The notes: generated by a model not told the origin, from the sequence alone. A stretch of DNA of 64,000 nt from Devosiaceae bacterium (GCA_021648375.1 JAKISW010000003.1:1-64000), one strand, 5' to 3'; positions 26,878-36,743 are shown, numbered from the stretch's first letter. Program-made: numbers and translations.

Positions 26878-28098
26878 ATGAGCAAAGATATCAATAAAGT
26901 AGTTCTGGCCTATTCAGGCGGGCTTGATACGTCAATTATTCTGAAATGGCTGCAGAATGAATATGATTGTGAAGTTGTAACCTTTACCGCCGATCTGGGG
27001 CAGGGAGAAGAGCTGGAGCCGGCGCGGGCCAAAGCCGAAATGATGGGGATTAAGGAAATTCACGTCGAAGATCTGCGCGAGGAATTTGTGCGCGATTTTG
27101 TGTTTCCAATGTTTCGCGCTAACGCGCTTTATGAAGGGGTTTACCTGCTTGGTACCTCAATCGCCCGCCCTCTGATTTCCAAGCGTCTGGTTGAGATTGC
27201 AAAAGAAACAGGCGCAGATGCGGTGTCCCACGGGGCAACCGGAAAAGGCAATGATCAGGTTAGGTTTGAACTGGCATGTTATGCGCTTGATCCAGGTATA
27301 AAAGTAATTGCTCCCTGGCGGGAATGGGATCTACAAAGCAGAACTAAACTCATTGAATATGCTGAGAAAAATCAAATTCCGGTACCAAAAGATAAACATG
27401 GGGAAGCCCCTTTTTCGGTGGATGCCAACCTGTTGCACACTTCCTCTGAGGGCAAGGTTTTGGAAGATCCTGGCGTTGCAGCGCCTGAATATGTTTATCA
27501 GCGCACGGTTGCGCCAGAAGATGCGCCCGATAAAGCTGAAATTATCACTGTCGGGTTTGAAAAAGGGGATGCGGTTTCAATAGATGGGGAAAAGCTTTCT
27601 CCGGCTGGTCTGCTGACAAAATTAAATCTTTTGGGTGGCAGAAACGGTATCGGGCGACTTGATCTGGTGGAAAATCGCTATGTCGGTATGAAATCTAGGG
27701 GTGTTTATGAAACCCCCGGTGGAACTATTCTTTTAGTGGCCCATAGGGGCATTGAATCCATTACGCTGGATCGCGGCGCAGCGCATTTAAAAGATGAAAT
27801 AATGCCGCAATATGCTCAGATGATTTATAATGGTTTTTGGTTTTCTCCAGAGCGCGAAATGCTTCAGGCCCTGATTGATAAGTCTCAAACGCACGTGGCA
27901 GGCGAAGTAACCTTAAAACTTTATAAAGGTTCGGTTTCAGTTGTCGCCAGAACCTCACCATTTTCGCTTTATTCTGAAGATCTGGTGACGTTTGAAGAGG
28001 GGTCTGGAACCTATGACCACCATGATGCGCAAGGCTTTATTCAGTTAAATGCGCTAAGGCTCAAAACATATGCCGCTCGAAATCTTTTATCCAAGTAA
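26878..28098 (+). CDS. argG: Argininosuccinate synthase
   Basis: A 406-residue ATP-dependent ligase joining citrulline and aspartate in arginine synthesis. Motifs are VVLAYSGGLDTSI (PP-loop for ATP), GTSIARPLI, GATGKGNDQVRFE and APWREWDL. The start is the ATG at 26878; an in-frame GTG lies three codons upstream. It is monocistronic, between rlmN and a diguanylate cyclase gene. Length is that of the alphaproteobacterial enzyme. Confidence 0.97.
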   Translation: MSKDINKVVLAYSGGLDTSIILKWLQNEYDCEVVTFTADLGQGEELEPARAKAEMMGIKEIHVEDLREEFVRDFVFPMFRANALYEGVYLLGTSIARPLISKRLVEIAKETGADAVSHGATGKGNDQVRFELACYALDPGIKVIAPWREWDLQSRTKLIEYAEKNQIPVPKDKHGEAPFSVDANLLHTSSEGKVLEDPGVAAPEYVYQRTVAPEDAPDKAEIITVGFEKGDAVSIDGEKLSPAGLLTKLNLLGGRNGIGRLDLVENRYVGMKSRGVYETPGGTILLVAHRGIESITLDRGAAHLKDEIMPQYAQMIYNGFWFSPEREMLQALIDKSQTHVAGEVTLKLYKGSVSVVARTSPFSLYSEDLVTFEEGSGTYDHHDAQGFIQLNALRLKTYAARNLLSK

Positions 28099-28269
28099 AA
28101 CCTGCGAATTATATGGAATTTAAAAATTTCATACTTCGTTAAGCATAGATGTTAAATTTCGTGCAGACAGTTGCATGATTTATACCTGTTAAATTGCCTT
28201 CTGATAAAGCTCCTTGCTGAATACTAGGGTTCTTGCTGGATCCTAGCCAGATTCTTGGGAGTTAGGTTT

Positions 28270-30834
28270 TTGGGCAAAAAAAGCCAAAAATCATTGGAAG
28301 TGGTATATGACAAACGCTTGCTGACGGCGGCGGTTTCGTCAATGCACTATGGATTCTCCGTTTGGGATGATAAATTCATTCTGAAATTATTCAATCAGCG
28401 CTTTTTGGATATTTATGACCTGATGCCCAACGCGGTTGGTGTTGGCAGTTCTTTATACGAGCTTTGTAAATATACTACGGCTTCAGGTCTTAGAGCCGGC
28501 TGGTCGGTTGACCGGCTTCATGACAGCCTTAAACAACGGTTGCTTGATCAAAAACAATCTGACAAACCCAGCAAAATTGAACAAAAAATTGGCGACAAAA
28601 CCATAAGAACCTCAATTGCGCGCCACGGAGAAATCGGCTGGATCGTATCCCACGAAGATATTAGCGAAGATGTGGAGATACGTAGAAAAAGCCAGGAAAA
28701 TCAAAAGCGCCTGTTAGCTCAGAGCGAGTGGTTTGATCGTGCAATCAATTCCATGTCTCAGGGGCTTTGCGTATTTGATGGTGATCGACGTCTGATCATC
28801 TGCAATCGCACTTATGCTGATGTTTATGGTTTGCCCAAAGAGCTAACCCGTCCCGGGACAGAGTTTAATGATATAATGCGCCACAGGATTGAAAGCGGGC
28901 GCATTCCGGAAGGCGAGACCGCCCAATCTCATATGGCTAATCGTATGTCGCTGGTGAATTCCCAAAATGTCGAGCAGAAATTTACCGAGGTTGAAAACGG
29001 CCGTTCAATTTATGTGGTGAAGAACCCACTTCCGGGCGGTGGTTGGATCGGGGTAATTCAAGATGTGAGTGAAGAGAGGAAAAACGAGGAACTTATTGAG
29101 CAGCGAAACGAAGAATTAAAGCTGCAAAATCTGAGGTTTGGCGCTGCGGTACAGCATATGGCTCAAGGATTGGTGATGTTTGATGCCGAACATCGCCTGG
29201 TGATCTGTAATGATAAATGGCAGCAATTGTACGGCCTTCCAAACAGTTTATGTAAGCCTGGCACTTCGTTTGAGGATATTATGGCCCACTGCCTAAGTGT
29301 GGGTATGATTGTTGAAGCTGATGATGACCGCTTGCTGGAAAGTTTTGATGAGGTGGTCAACGATCTGGGCAGTGAAAACAAAATTTTTGAACTGTCTGAC
29401 GGCCGTTTTATCTCTGTTTCCCATAAGTCTATTGATGATGGGGGATTTGTATCTACTCATGAGGATATAACCGATCGTCGTCGAAGCGAAGAGCGCATAA
29501 AATATATGGCGCGACACGATGCTCTTACTCAATTGCCCAACAGAACTTATTTCAATGAAGAAATGAAAAAAGCTGAATCCAGAATCAGGAGGGGCGAAAA
29601 AATGGCGCTTTTGTGCCTCGATCTGGATAATTTCAAGGAAATTAATGACACATATGGCCATGGAATTGGCGATGAGGTGCTGCGAAGGGTTTCGGCCCGT
29701 CTAAAGCAAGGTAAGCGTCAGCATGAAATTGTTGCGCGTATGGGAGGGGATGAATTTATGTATATGGCCCTGCCGATAGATGACAAAGAATGTGCCACGA
29801 ATATTGCGAAAAGAATATTGGAAAAACTTTCCAAACCACTGATGGTTGAAGGATATGAAATAGCTGCTGGTACGAGTATCGGGATTGCTATTGCGCCCGA
29901 CGATGGCAAAGATGGAGCCACGTTGATGAAGCATGCGGATATGGCTCTTTACAGGGCAAAAAAGCAGGGCCGGTATGGGTATCAGTTTTTTACCAAAAGC
30001 ATGGATATGGCCGTTCATCAACGCAAAGAGTTAGAAGTTGATCTGAGCGTAGCGTTGAGCCATGGGCAATTTGTCAATGCCTACCAACCGGTGTTGGAAC
30101 TGGAAAGCAACCGGGTCAGTTGTTGTGTAACTCAGTTGCGTTGGGAGCACCCTCGAGCGGGGATAAAAATGCCGGAAGAATTTACTTCGGTCGCCAGGGA
30201 AATGGGAATCCTAAATAAGATTGATATTCGGGCCATGCGGATAGCGTGTTCAGCCACTAAAAACTGGCCAAAAGGAATAAAACTTTGTGTAAATATATCT
30301 GCAGGCCAACTTGTTTCACGTAAGGTTGATAAGCGAATTTATGATTTGTTAAAAGCGACCGGAACCAGTCATGACAGGGTTGAATTGACAATAAATGATG
30401 GGGTTTTGAAAAAAAACGCCAAAGAAAAACTTAAAATCCTGAAAAAATTGCGCGCCATGGGATTGCGTATTGCCATGGCCATATCCGGAGGCGGAAACTC
30501 CGCCCTTGGAACCCTTGGGTCGTTCCCATTTGACAAATTGATAATCAGCGCTGATCTGATTGCAAAAATTGATATTTCTCGGGAAAAACGGGAAATCGTT
30601 AAAGCAATAATCTCATTGGGGTCAAATCTTGGCATGACCACAGCCGCCGCCGGGGTAGATAGTGAAGCACAACTGGACATATTAAGAGAATTTGGATGTG
30701 ACGAAGTGCAGGGGTATTTATTTAGTCCGCCTCTGCCCGAACAATCGATTGATGAACTATTGCAAACAATTGAAACTCGGGCTGCCAGTGAAGCTGGAAT
30801 AGTCAATTTAAATGCCAAAAATATGCAGGCGTAG
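28270..30834 (+). CDS. PAS-GGDEF protein with degenerate EAL domain
   Basis: A ~854-residue soluble signalling protein. Three PAS domains (PAS-7 type) occupy roughly residues 15-130, 150-270 and 285-400; two share the segment MSQGLCVFD/MAQGLVMFD and a TRPGTEF/CKPGTSF motif. The diguanylate cyclase domain has an intact ARMGGDEF, with RQHE where the inhibitory RxxD site would be. The C-terminal EAL-like domain lacks catalytic residues: EAL reads VTQ in CVTQLRW, and DDFGTGYSSL is replaced by AISGGGNSAL. It is likely a c-di-GMP synthase with a non-enzymatic EAL. The start is TTG at 28270, eight bases after GGGAG; a TTG at 28255 is also possible. Confidence 0.85.
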   Translation: MGKKSQKSLEVVYDKRLLTAAVSSMHYGFSVWDDKFILKLFNQRFLDIYDLMPNAVGVGSSLYELCKYTTASGLRAGWSVDRLHDSLKQRLLDQKQSDKPSKIEQKIGDKTIRTSIARHGEIGWIVSHEDISEDVEIRRKSQENQKRLLAQSEWFDRAINSMSQGLCVFDGDRRLIICNRTYADVYGLPKELTRPGTEFNDIMRHRIESGRIPEGETAQSHMANRMSLVNSQNVEQKFTEVENGRSIYVVKNPLPGGGWIGVIQDVSEERKNEELIEQRNEELKLQNLRFGAAVQHMAQGLVMFDAEHRLVICNDKWQQLYGLPNSLCKPGTSFEDIMAHCLSVGMIVEADDDRLLESFDEVVNDLGSENKIFELSDGRFISVSHKSIDDGGFVSTHEDITDRRRSEERIKYMARHDALTQLPNRTYFNEEMKKAESRIRRGEKMALLCLDLDNFKEINDTYGHGIGDEVLRRVSARLKQGKRQHEIVARMGGDEFMYMALPIDDKECATNIAKRILEKLSKPLMVEGYEIAAGTSIGIAIAPDDGKDGATLMKHADMALYRAKKQGRYGYQFFTKSMDMAVHQRKELEVDLSVALSHGQFVNAYQPVLELESNRVSCCVTQLRWEHPRAGIKMPEEFTSVAREMGILNKIDIRAMRIACSATKNWPKGIKLCVNISAGQLVSRKVDKRIYDLLKATGTSHDRVELTINDGVLKKNAKEKLKILKKLRAMGLRIAMAISGGGNSALGTLGSFPFDKLIISADLIAKIDISREKREIVKAIISLGSNLGMTTAAAGVDSEAQLDILREFGCDEVQGYLFSPPLPEQSIDELLQTIETRAASEAGIVNLNAKNMQA

Positions 30835-30996
30835 CCAATTTATTTTGTGTTATGGCCCAGGTCTTGCAAAAATTCTGACTTTTTCTGAACTGTTATAACA
30901 TGGCTTGAAATAACCTTGTTTGATAATTAGCTTGTGCTTTGTTCAGACCTCGGCTATTGCCAGCCAACATTCCCCCCAACCAAACGGCTTTAAATT

Positions 30997-32832
30997 ATGT
31001 CCCTGCGCAACATTGCGATAATTGCTCACGTCGATCATGGAAAAACCACTCTGATTGACGTTCTGCTGAAACAGTCGGGGCTTTTTCGGGAAAACCAACG
31101 CACAACAGAGCGTATGATGGACAGCAATGATCTGGAGCGCGAGCGCGGGATCACCATTTTGGCCAAGGTTACCTCTTTGGTGTGGAAAGATGCGCGAATA
31201 AACATTGTGGATACACCGGGTCATGCGGATTTTGGTGGTGAGGTTGAGCGTATTCTTTCGATGGTGGACGGGGTAGTGCTGTTGGTGGATGCAGCCGAAG
31301 GGCCAATGCCACAAACCAAATTTGTATTGGGTAAGGCTTTAGCATTGGGTCTCAAGCCAATTGTTGCGATAAACAAGATAGACAAGCCCGATGAGCGTCA
31401 CGATGAGGTGCTTAATGAGGTGTTTGATCTGTTTGTGGCGCTCGATGCTTCCGAAGAGCAGCTTGATTTTCCGGTACTTTATGGTTCGGCAAAAAATGAG
31501 TGGATGGCAGCGGAGCCGGAAGGGCCCAAAGACAGTGTCGGGCCATTGCTTGATCAGGTGCTTGAGCATGTCAAGGAACCCGAAGTTGAGGAAGGCCCGT
31601 TTCGCATGCTGGTAACGACAATTCAGCGTGATGCATTTTTGGGACGAATTCTAACCGGGCGGGTATATTCTGGTACTATTCAGGCAACAGATGCGGTGCA
31701 TGCTTTAGATCGGGACGGTAATCAGCTGGAAAAAGCAAGGGTTTCCAAGGTTTTGGCTTTTCGTGGCCTTGAGCGTCAGCCGGTTGAACAGGGTCGGGCC
31801 GGGGATATTATTTCAATTTCAGGCCTGGAAATTGCGACTGTTGCCGATACTATTTGTGTGCCAAGCATAACTGAAGCATTAAAGGCCCAACCTATTGATC
31901 CGCCAACACTTTCTATGACTTTTCGGATCAATGATGGTCCTTTGGCGGGTAAAGAAGGTGACAAGGTGCAAAGTCGGGTCATTGGCGATCGCCTGACTCG
32001 TGAAGCTGAAGGCAATGTGGCCATTGAAATGAAACGGGGCGCAGACGGAGACAGTTTTGAAGTTGCCGGGCGCGGCGAGCTGCAAATGGCGGTGCTGATT
32101 GAAACCATGCGCCGTGAGGGATTTGAATTAACCGTGGGGCGGCCAAGGGTGTTGTTCCGGGAAGAGGATGGTAAAAAGCTTGAGCCGGTAGAAGAAGTCA
32201 TTATTGATGTGGATGACGAGCATTCAGGTGCGGTTGTGCAAAAGCTTACCGAACGTAAAGGGGAGCTGATGGATATGCGGCCCTCCGGCATTGGGCGGAC
32301 AAGGCTGACTTTGCATGTTCCCACCAGAGCCTTGATCGGGTATCAGCCTGAATTAATGAGCGATACACGCGGCACGGCAATTTTTAACCGGGTGTTTCAT
32401 GAATTTGTGCCCTTTAAGGGATCGTTGCCGGGTCGGCGTACCGGGGTGTTGATTTCCAATGCTACCGGAACAGCTGTGCCATATGCCCTGTTTAATCTGG
32501 AAGACCGCGGGGCGATGCTGATTGATGCGGGTGTGCCCGTTTATGAGGGCATGATTATTGGTGAGCATACGAGGGGCAATGATCTGGAGGTCAACCCGCT
32601 TAAGGGTAAGCAGTTGACTAACATCCGTACCCAGTCCAAGGATGAAGCGGTGCGTTTGACCACCCCTAAAAGACTTACGCTGGAGCAGTCTTTGGGCTAT
32701 ATTTCCGATGATGAATATGTGGAAATAACGCCAAAATCCATTCGTCTGCGCAAAATCCATCTGGACCCCCATGAGCGCAAAAGAGCAATGAGAGCGGCGC
32801 AAAAACTGGATGCTCAGAGCCAGGCTAATTAA
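30997..32832 (+). CDS. typA: Ribosome-associated translational GTPase TypA/BipA
   Basis: A 611-residue GTPase of the elongation-factor family, involved in 50S assembly and stress or cold adaptation. G1 is IIAHVDHGKTTLIDVLL, the switch region ERERGITILAK, G3 VDTPGHADFGGEVERI and G4 INKIDKPDERHDEV. The BipA C-terminal domain is recognisable from RGALIGYQ-like segment TRALIGYQPELMSDTRGTA and GEHTRGNDLEVNPLKGKQLTNIR. The stop lies one base from the stop of the convergent hydrolase gene. Confidence 0.97.
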   Translation: MSLRNIAIIAHVDHGKTTLIDVLLKQSGLFRENQRTTERMMDSNDLERERGITILAKVTSLVWKDARINIVDTPGHADFGGEVERILSMVDGVVLLVDAAEGPMPQTKFVLGKALALGLKPIVAINKIDKPDERHDEVLNEVFDLFVALDASEEQLDFPVLYGSAKNEWMAAEPEGPKDSVGPLLDQVLEHVKEPEVEEGPFRMLVTTIQRDAFLGRILTGRVYSGTIQATDAVHALDRDGNQLEKARVSKVLAFRGLERQPVEQGRAGDIISISGLEIATVADTICVPSITEALKAQPIDPPTLSMTFRINDGPLAGKEGDKVQSRVIGDRLTREAEGNVAIEMKRGADGDSFEVAGRGELQMAVLIETMRREGFELTVGRPRVLFREEDGKKLEPVEEVIIDVDDEHSGAVVQKLTERKGELMDMRPSGIGRTRLTLHVPTRALIGYQPELMSDTRGTAIFNRVFHEFVPFKGSLPGRRTGVLISNATGTAVPYALFNLEDRGAMLIDAGVPVYEGMIIGEHTRGNDLEVNPLKGKQLTNIRTQSKDEAVRLTTPKRLTLEQSLGYISDDEYVEITPKSIRLRKIHLDPHERKRAMRAAQKLDAQSQAN

Positions 32833-32833
32833 C

Positions 32834-33763
32834 TCAATTTCGGGATTTTATCCAGTTTAGCATTAATTGCCCGACAATTGGATCAAGGGGTTTTTTGAGC
32901 AGTTTTTTGTAGTTGCTTAATCGTGCTTTTTCCGGCTCGAGCCTGAGAATGTGGTTCAAATCGTCGATGATGTGAACTTGCGCCTTATCTCCAATAATTT
33001 TAGCAATTTCCACAGCATCAGCCGGATCGCATTGCAGGTCTTTTTCGCCACCGATTATCAATGTTTGCACATCGATTTTTTCCATGATCTCACGGGGTTT
33101 AAGGGAAAACATTTCCTGAAACCAACGGGCGTTGATTTTTTGGAAGTCAATACGCACAACTTCAGTTTTGGCGTTTTTAAGCTTGGCGATGGCTTTTGCT
33201 TGCTTTTTTTTCACGCCCCCTATCAAGGAAACGATGATGCGGGTAAGAAATCCGCCAATTCCGGGCATTGTGGCGATGTCGTCTTTTAGATTTTTAGCCT
33301 GTTGCAGGAGCACGGCTTCGAGTTCCTGAATTATAGGGGCGAGCAAAATAATTCCGGCAACATCGTTGCGAAGATTTGCTACTTGCGGTGCAATGAGTGC
33401 GCCTTCGCTGTGCCCGGCTATGTATATAGGCCCTAGTTTTGCGAAGGATTGAGATTTTATGAATTCGAACGCCGCCCCGGCATCTTCAACAAGCTCGAAG
33501 TGGCCCGTATTGAGGTATACGCCTTTGCTGTCACCAATGCCGCGCTTATCGTATCTAAACGAGGCAATTCCATTTTTTGCCAGGGTGTCAGCCAGTACGT
33601 TAAAAATGTTTAATGCCATGGTTTTGGCGTTTTCGTTGCGATCCAGAGGGCCGGAACCGTGGATAAATAATACTGCTGGGGGATGTTCAACATTATTTGG
33701 CAGGGTGAGCGTTCCTGCCAGAGCAATCTTGTCACTTTGAAAACTGACTTTATTTTCGATCAT
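32834..33763 (-). CDS. Alpha/beta hydrolase (dienelactone-hydrolase/esterase-like)
   Basis: A 309-residue cytoplasmic hydrolase. The oxyanion-hole segment is PPAVLFIHGSGPLDRN. The nucleophile elbow is GHSEG (in IYIAGHSEGALIAPQ), and the late His is likely in DLNHILR. SFRYDKRGIGDSKG is typical of the acylaminoacyl-peptidase-like/YqkD group. Part of the lid region (KKKQAKAIAKLKNAK) is strongly basic. The start is the ATG at 33763, preceded by GGAGAGG; an upstream in-frame TTG is less likely. The substrate is unknown. Confidence 0.87.
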   Translation of the reverse strand: MIENKVSFQSDKIALAGTLTLPNNVEHPPAVLFIHGSGPLDRNENAKTMALNIFNVLADTLAKNGIASFRYDKRGIGDSKGVYLNTGHFELVEDAGAAFEFIKSQSFAKLGPIYIAGHSEGALIAPQVANLRNDVAGIILLAPIIQELEAVLLQQAKNLKDDIATMPGIGGFLTRIIVSLIGGVKKKQAKAIAKLKNAKTEVVRIDFQKINARWFQEMFSLKPREIMEKIDVQTLIIGGEKDLQCDPADAVEIAKIIGDKAQVHIIDDLNHILRLEPEKARLSNYKKLLKKPLDPIVGQLMLNWIKSRN

Positions 33764-33805
33764 TTCAGGCCCTCTCCAAAAGGCCAAGTTTGTTCAATGG
33801 CGGCC

Positions 33806-34495
33806 CTAATAATTGAAATGGTCGTTAATCAGGTATGTTTCAAGCTGGTCAATAGTTGAGGCCAGTTTTTCATCAATGGTATGAAGGTATTGGGTCCAGC
33901 TGTGATGTCCGGATAATTCTTCATCTCCGTCTGAAATCCCCCTAAGGGCAATCAGGGGCAGGTTAAATGCCTGGCAGACCCGTTTTAGCGCAAAACTTTC
34001 CATATCTACCATTTGGGCATCTATTAAATCATAATCCGACCCTGAAATTACTTTGGCCCCAGTTGAAAGGCTTGCTTTTTTCAGGCCCGGTATCAGTGGA
34101 GAAAGTTCAAGTTTTGCAGGTTGATCCAGATAGGGAGTTTCCCCTTTTTCAAAGCCTAAAAGCGAGGCGTCCATATCTCGATAAGAAACGCTGGTGGCCT
34201 GATAAATCTCTGTTTGAATAAGGGAGCGCGAACCGGCAGAACCAAGGGATATAATCAGATTGGGTAATTGGTTGTTTGCTTTTAGATCAGAGATGGCACG
34301 GGTTAATGACATCGCTGCCTCAACCGGTCCAACACCAGTGAAAAGGGGGACAATGCGCTGTTTGAGGTGCGGGCCATATTCCGCCTGCACCGCCATCACA
34401 TAAAGTATGCTTGTGAAATGGGTTTGTTTGAGTTCAAAATTCACTTTTTTAACCCGGCAATAAAATAATTTGATCGCTTTGGCAGTTAAAATCAT
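33806..34495 (-). CDS. MTA/SAH nucleosidase-like phosphorylase
   Basis: A 229-residue member of the purine-nucleoside phosphorylase/MTAN superfamily. From residue ~31 the fold is clear: YVMAVQAEYG holds the catalytic-type Glu, then FTGVGPVEAAMSLTRAI, LIISLGSAGSRSL, VVDMESFALKRVCQ-type ribose-binding Met-Glu (QMVDMESFALKRV) and LRGISDGD with the catalytic Asp. It would cleave methylthioadenosine or S-adenosylhomocysteine, or a related nucleoside. The first ~28 residues are an extension not expected in the family, so a start further in (GTG at 34444) is possible. Confidence 0.78.
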   Translation of the reverse strand: MILTAKAIKLFYCRVKKVNFELKQTHFTSILYVMAVQAEYGPHLKQRIVPLFTGVGPVEAAMSLTRAISDLKANNQLPNLIISLGSAGSRSLIQTEIYQATSVSYRDMDASLLGFEKGETPYLDQPAKLELSPLIPGLKKASLSTGAKVISGSDYDLIDAQMVDMESFALKRVCQAFNLPLIALRGISDGDEELSGHHSWTQYLHTIDEKLASTIDQLETYLINDHFNY

Positions 34496-34510
34496 CGACC
34501 CTTGTATCGG

Positions 34511-35062
34511 CTATTTCGCGGGCAACCTGATTGGCATCAGCAACTTTTTGGCGTCAATTCGCGCGACCTGACAGACGCTTCCCGGCTCCAGTTTTGTGAC
34601 GATAAGTGTGGAGCCGTCAGGCTGGGACCCATCGCCGATTTCAGTAGTCCAACGCAGAATTGTAGCAAAGGGAACCCATGAACCATTTATGTTTTTAACC
34701 CGCCACTCTAAGGTTTCACCCAAATAGTTGAAGGGGGCAAGGGTTTGACTGGCGGCGGGTTCGCGCATAGCGTTTTGTCCAAATGAGACGACAAACCTTA
34801 AGTCTCCCTCGCTGACATAAACAATGGAATTATCATAACCCACGCATAACCAACTGCCACCATCTACGCCCATTTCTTCTTCTTCGAGTGCAGGTAATCC
34901 CAATTCTTCTCTTGTCAGTAGTTTGCAATTATCCAGATCAAGTTGAGTATAGACAGAACTGATTTCTTGAGCCTGCGCTGGAGTAATTATTGTTATGGAA
35001 GCGGCAATTGAGCCAAATATGAAAGCGGTTAAAACTCGCGTTGTTTTTTTAGAAAAAATCAT
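34511..35062 (-). CDS. Hypothetical secreted protein
   Basis: A 183-residue protein with a clear signal peptide: positively charged start (MIFSKKTTR), hydrophobic core and TPAQAQ cleavage site near residue 31. The mature protein has an acidic loop (LPALEEEEMGVDGG), Cys at CKLLTREELG, WLCVGYDN and GSVCQVARI, and a repeated Trp pattern (LEWRV, ILRWTTE). It looks like a small periplasmic beta-rich domain of unknown function of a type I have seen annotated only as hypothetical in Rhizobiales. It is 15 bases upstream of the nucleosidase gene on the same strand, so the two may be co-transcribed. Confidence 0.72.
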   Translation of the reverse strand: MIFSKKTTRVLTAFIFGSIAASITIITPAQAQEISSVYTQLDLDNCKLLTREELGLPALEEEEMGVDGGSWLCVGYDNSIVYVSEGDLRFVVSFGQNAMREPAASQTLAPFNYLGETLEWRVKNINGSWVPFATILRWTTEIGDGSQPDGSTLIVTKLEPGSVCQVARIDAKKLLMPIRLPAK

Positions 35063-35208
35063 AAGTAATTCAACTCCTGTCGGGTTTTAATTTTAATTGC
35101 ACTTGCAATGGCGTGGCTTCATGGTTCAAAAGCTTGAAGCATAAATTAGATCAGGCAAATACCCTTCTGATTTGAACTTTAATTTAATTGTATGGGGCTG
35201 AACAGCAA

Positions 35209-35736
35209 ATGAATATCTCCAAAATTCCAATCGGCAAAAATCCACCCGATGATATCAATGTGATTATAGAAGTTCCAATTGGTGGTGAGCCGATTAAATA
35301 TGAACTGGATAAGGATAGCGAGACGCTTTTTGTTGATCGTTTTCTTTATACCCCCATGCGCTATCCGGGAAATTATGGCTTTGTACCCCACACTCTTTGC
35401 GGCGATGGAGATCCGCTTGATGTAATGGTGATGAATTCACGGCCAATTATTCCTGGCGGAGTTATCAGATGCCGCCCCATTGGGGTTTTGCTTATGGAAG
35501 ATGATGGGGGAATGGACGAAAAACTGATTGCCCTGCCGGTTTCAAAAATAACTCCTGCCTATGACAATATTTCTGATATTTCAGACATGCCGGAAATTGA
35601 AGCCCAAAAGATTGTGCACTTTTTTACCCATTACAAAGACCTGGAGCCGGGGAAGTGGGCAAAAATTGATAAGATCGATGGAGTTGAAGCCGCTCGCAAA
35701 GTGATTTTAGATTCAATTGCCCTTGCGCAAAAATAA
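35209..35736 (+). CDS. ppa: Inorganic pyrophosphatase
   Basis: A 175-residue soluble family I pyrophosphatase, hydrolysing PPi released by biosynthesis. Metal-binding motif is DGDPLDVMVM; KYELDKDSETLFVDRFLYT, YPGNYGFVPHT and HYKDLEPGKW are standard. The ATG at 35209 gives the usual MNISKIPIGKNPP start; a TTG seven codons upstream is disregarded. A bidirectional terminator follows. Confidence 0.97.
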   Translation: MNISKIPIGKNPPDDINVIIEVPIGGEPIKYELDKDSETLFVDRFLYTPMRYPGNYGFVPHTLCGDGDPLDVMVMNSRPIIPGGVIRCRPIGVLLMEDDGGMDEKLIALPVSKITPAYDNISDISDMPEIEAQKIVHFFTHYKDLEPGKWAKIDKIDGVEAARKVILDSIALAQK

Positions 35737-35789
35737 TTTGTTATCGTTTAGTGGTGACTCTAGATTTTTGCATCGGTATTTAATGGATC

Positions 35790-35830
35790 ATAAAAAAGGC
35801 GCGGGATATTCTTCCTGCGCCTGTCTTTTA
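35790..35830. terminator. Bidirectional terminator between ppa and yggT
   Basis: Stem GGCGCGGG/CCTGCGCC (8 bp with one G-U), preceded by six A and followed by TGTCTTTT, between the convergent ppa and YggT-family genes. Confidence 0.8.
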
Positions 35831-35858
35831 GATTGATTTTTTGAAATATATCCCGGTC

Positions 35859-36149
35859 TTAAAATACGTTGGGATAAATATATAAAATTATCACGCGGCG
35901 GGCGAAATAAAGGCCAACGAATAATATAATCGGTGAGAGGTCCATTCCGCCAACGGCTGGCACAACCCGCCTTATGGGTTTTAGCAAAGGCTCGGTGAGG
36001 GCGGTAACAACGCGATGAACAGTGGCGACAAACTGGTTGGCGGTATTGATTACTTTAAAGCTGATCAGCCAGCTCAAAACAATCATTGCCAGCAAAACCC
36101 ACCAATAAAGGTCTAATAGCAAGATAACTACTTCTAATATTGCGCGCAT
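35859..36149 (-). CDS. YggT-family membrane protein
   Basis: A 96-residue protein with two hydrophobic segments: the N-terminal half (ILEVVILLLDLYWWVLLAMIVLSWL) and the C-terminal half (DLSPIILFVGLYFARRVIILY). The hallmark PLLKPIRRVVPAVGGMDLSPI lies between them. YggT proteins are linked to osmotic-stress tolerance and membrane-protein biogenesis or division, but the molecular role is open. It stands as a single gene. Confidence 0.9.
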   Translation of the reverse strand: MRAILEVVILLLDLYWWVLLAMIVLSWLISFKVINTANQFVATVHRVVTALTEPLLKPIRRVVPAVGGMDLSPIILFVGLYFARRVIILYIYPNVF

Positions 36150-36299
36150 ATTAATTTCCTGAGTTGTTTAATTTTTGGCAAATCGACGGCCGGGCCATTT
36201 TTGCAATTATCTCTATCTATCCATTGTTGCTTTGGGGAGCAAGGGCGGCCATTGAAACGATTTTTTAGAAGCTTTGCAATTGCATGAATGCCGTTGATA

Positions 36300-36743
36300 T
36301 TATTCTAAAGCCTTTTTTGCAAAACGGCCCCGCAATATGGTTCGATCACGACTGGAAACGCCGATGAGCTCAGCTACCCTCCAGATCATATTGTCTTCAA
36401 GTTCATGATTTTTTTTGTCGGCAAACACAACTTGCCACATCATGGAGATAATTTTTACCCTTTGCTCCATTTCAAGGCGGGTGATAATTGAAGTGAATTG
36501 ATAAAAATCCACGGCCTCCTGATCTTTGCTATGGGCCGATTTGATCAGTTCATTTACTTGCGCCAAGTTCAGATCAAAATGCTCTTTGAGTATTTTGGCG
36601 ACGAGCTTTTGTTCTTCATCAGTTGTTTCCCCGTCGATATCACTTAAGTGCACCAGTAAAACCGCAACCGCCAATTTGGTATCAATGGGCTGGTTTGGGG
36701 ATTTCTTTGAATTGTTGAGCAGATCTGAGATTGCTTTGAACAT
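36300..36743 (-). CDS. TerB-family (tellurite-resistance B-like) protein
   Basis: A 147-residue all-helical protein. After a short N-terminus it has KLAVAVLLVHLSDIDGETTDEEQKLV, the acidic metal-binding-type loop of the TerB fold, then LEMEQRVKIISMMWQVVFADKKNHELEDNMIWRVAELIGVS, the mirrored second half. TerB-like proteins are found widely and do not by themselves indicate tellurite resistance. The start is the ATG at 36743 (MFKAISDLL); an ATG 12 codons upstream is the alternative. Confidence 0.85.
   Translation of the reverse strand: MFKAISDLLNNSKKSPNQPIDTKLAVAVLLVHLSDIDGETTDEEQKLVAKILKEHFDLNLAQVNELIKSAHSKDQEAVDFYQFTSIITRLEMEQRVKIISMMWQVVFADKKNHELEDNMIWRVAELIGVSSRDRTILRGRFAKKALE

Noticed and set aside
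36300..36743. Tellurite-resistance determinant
   Set aside because: A TerB-fold protein alone, without terC, terD or terE, does not indicate tellurite resistance.
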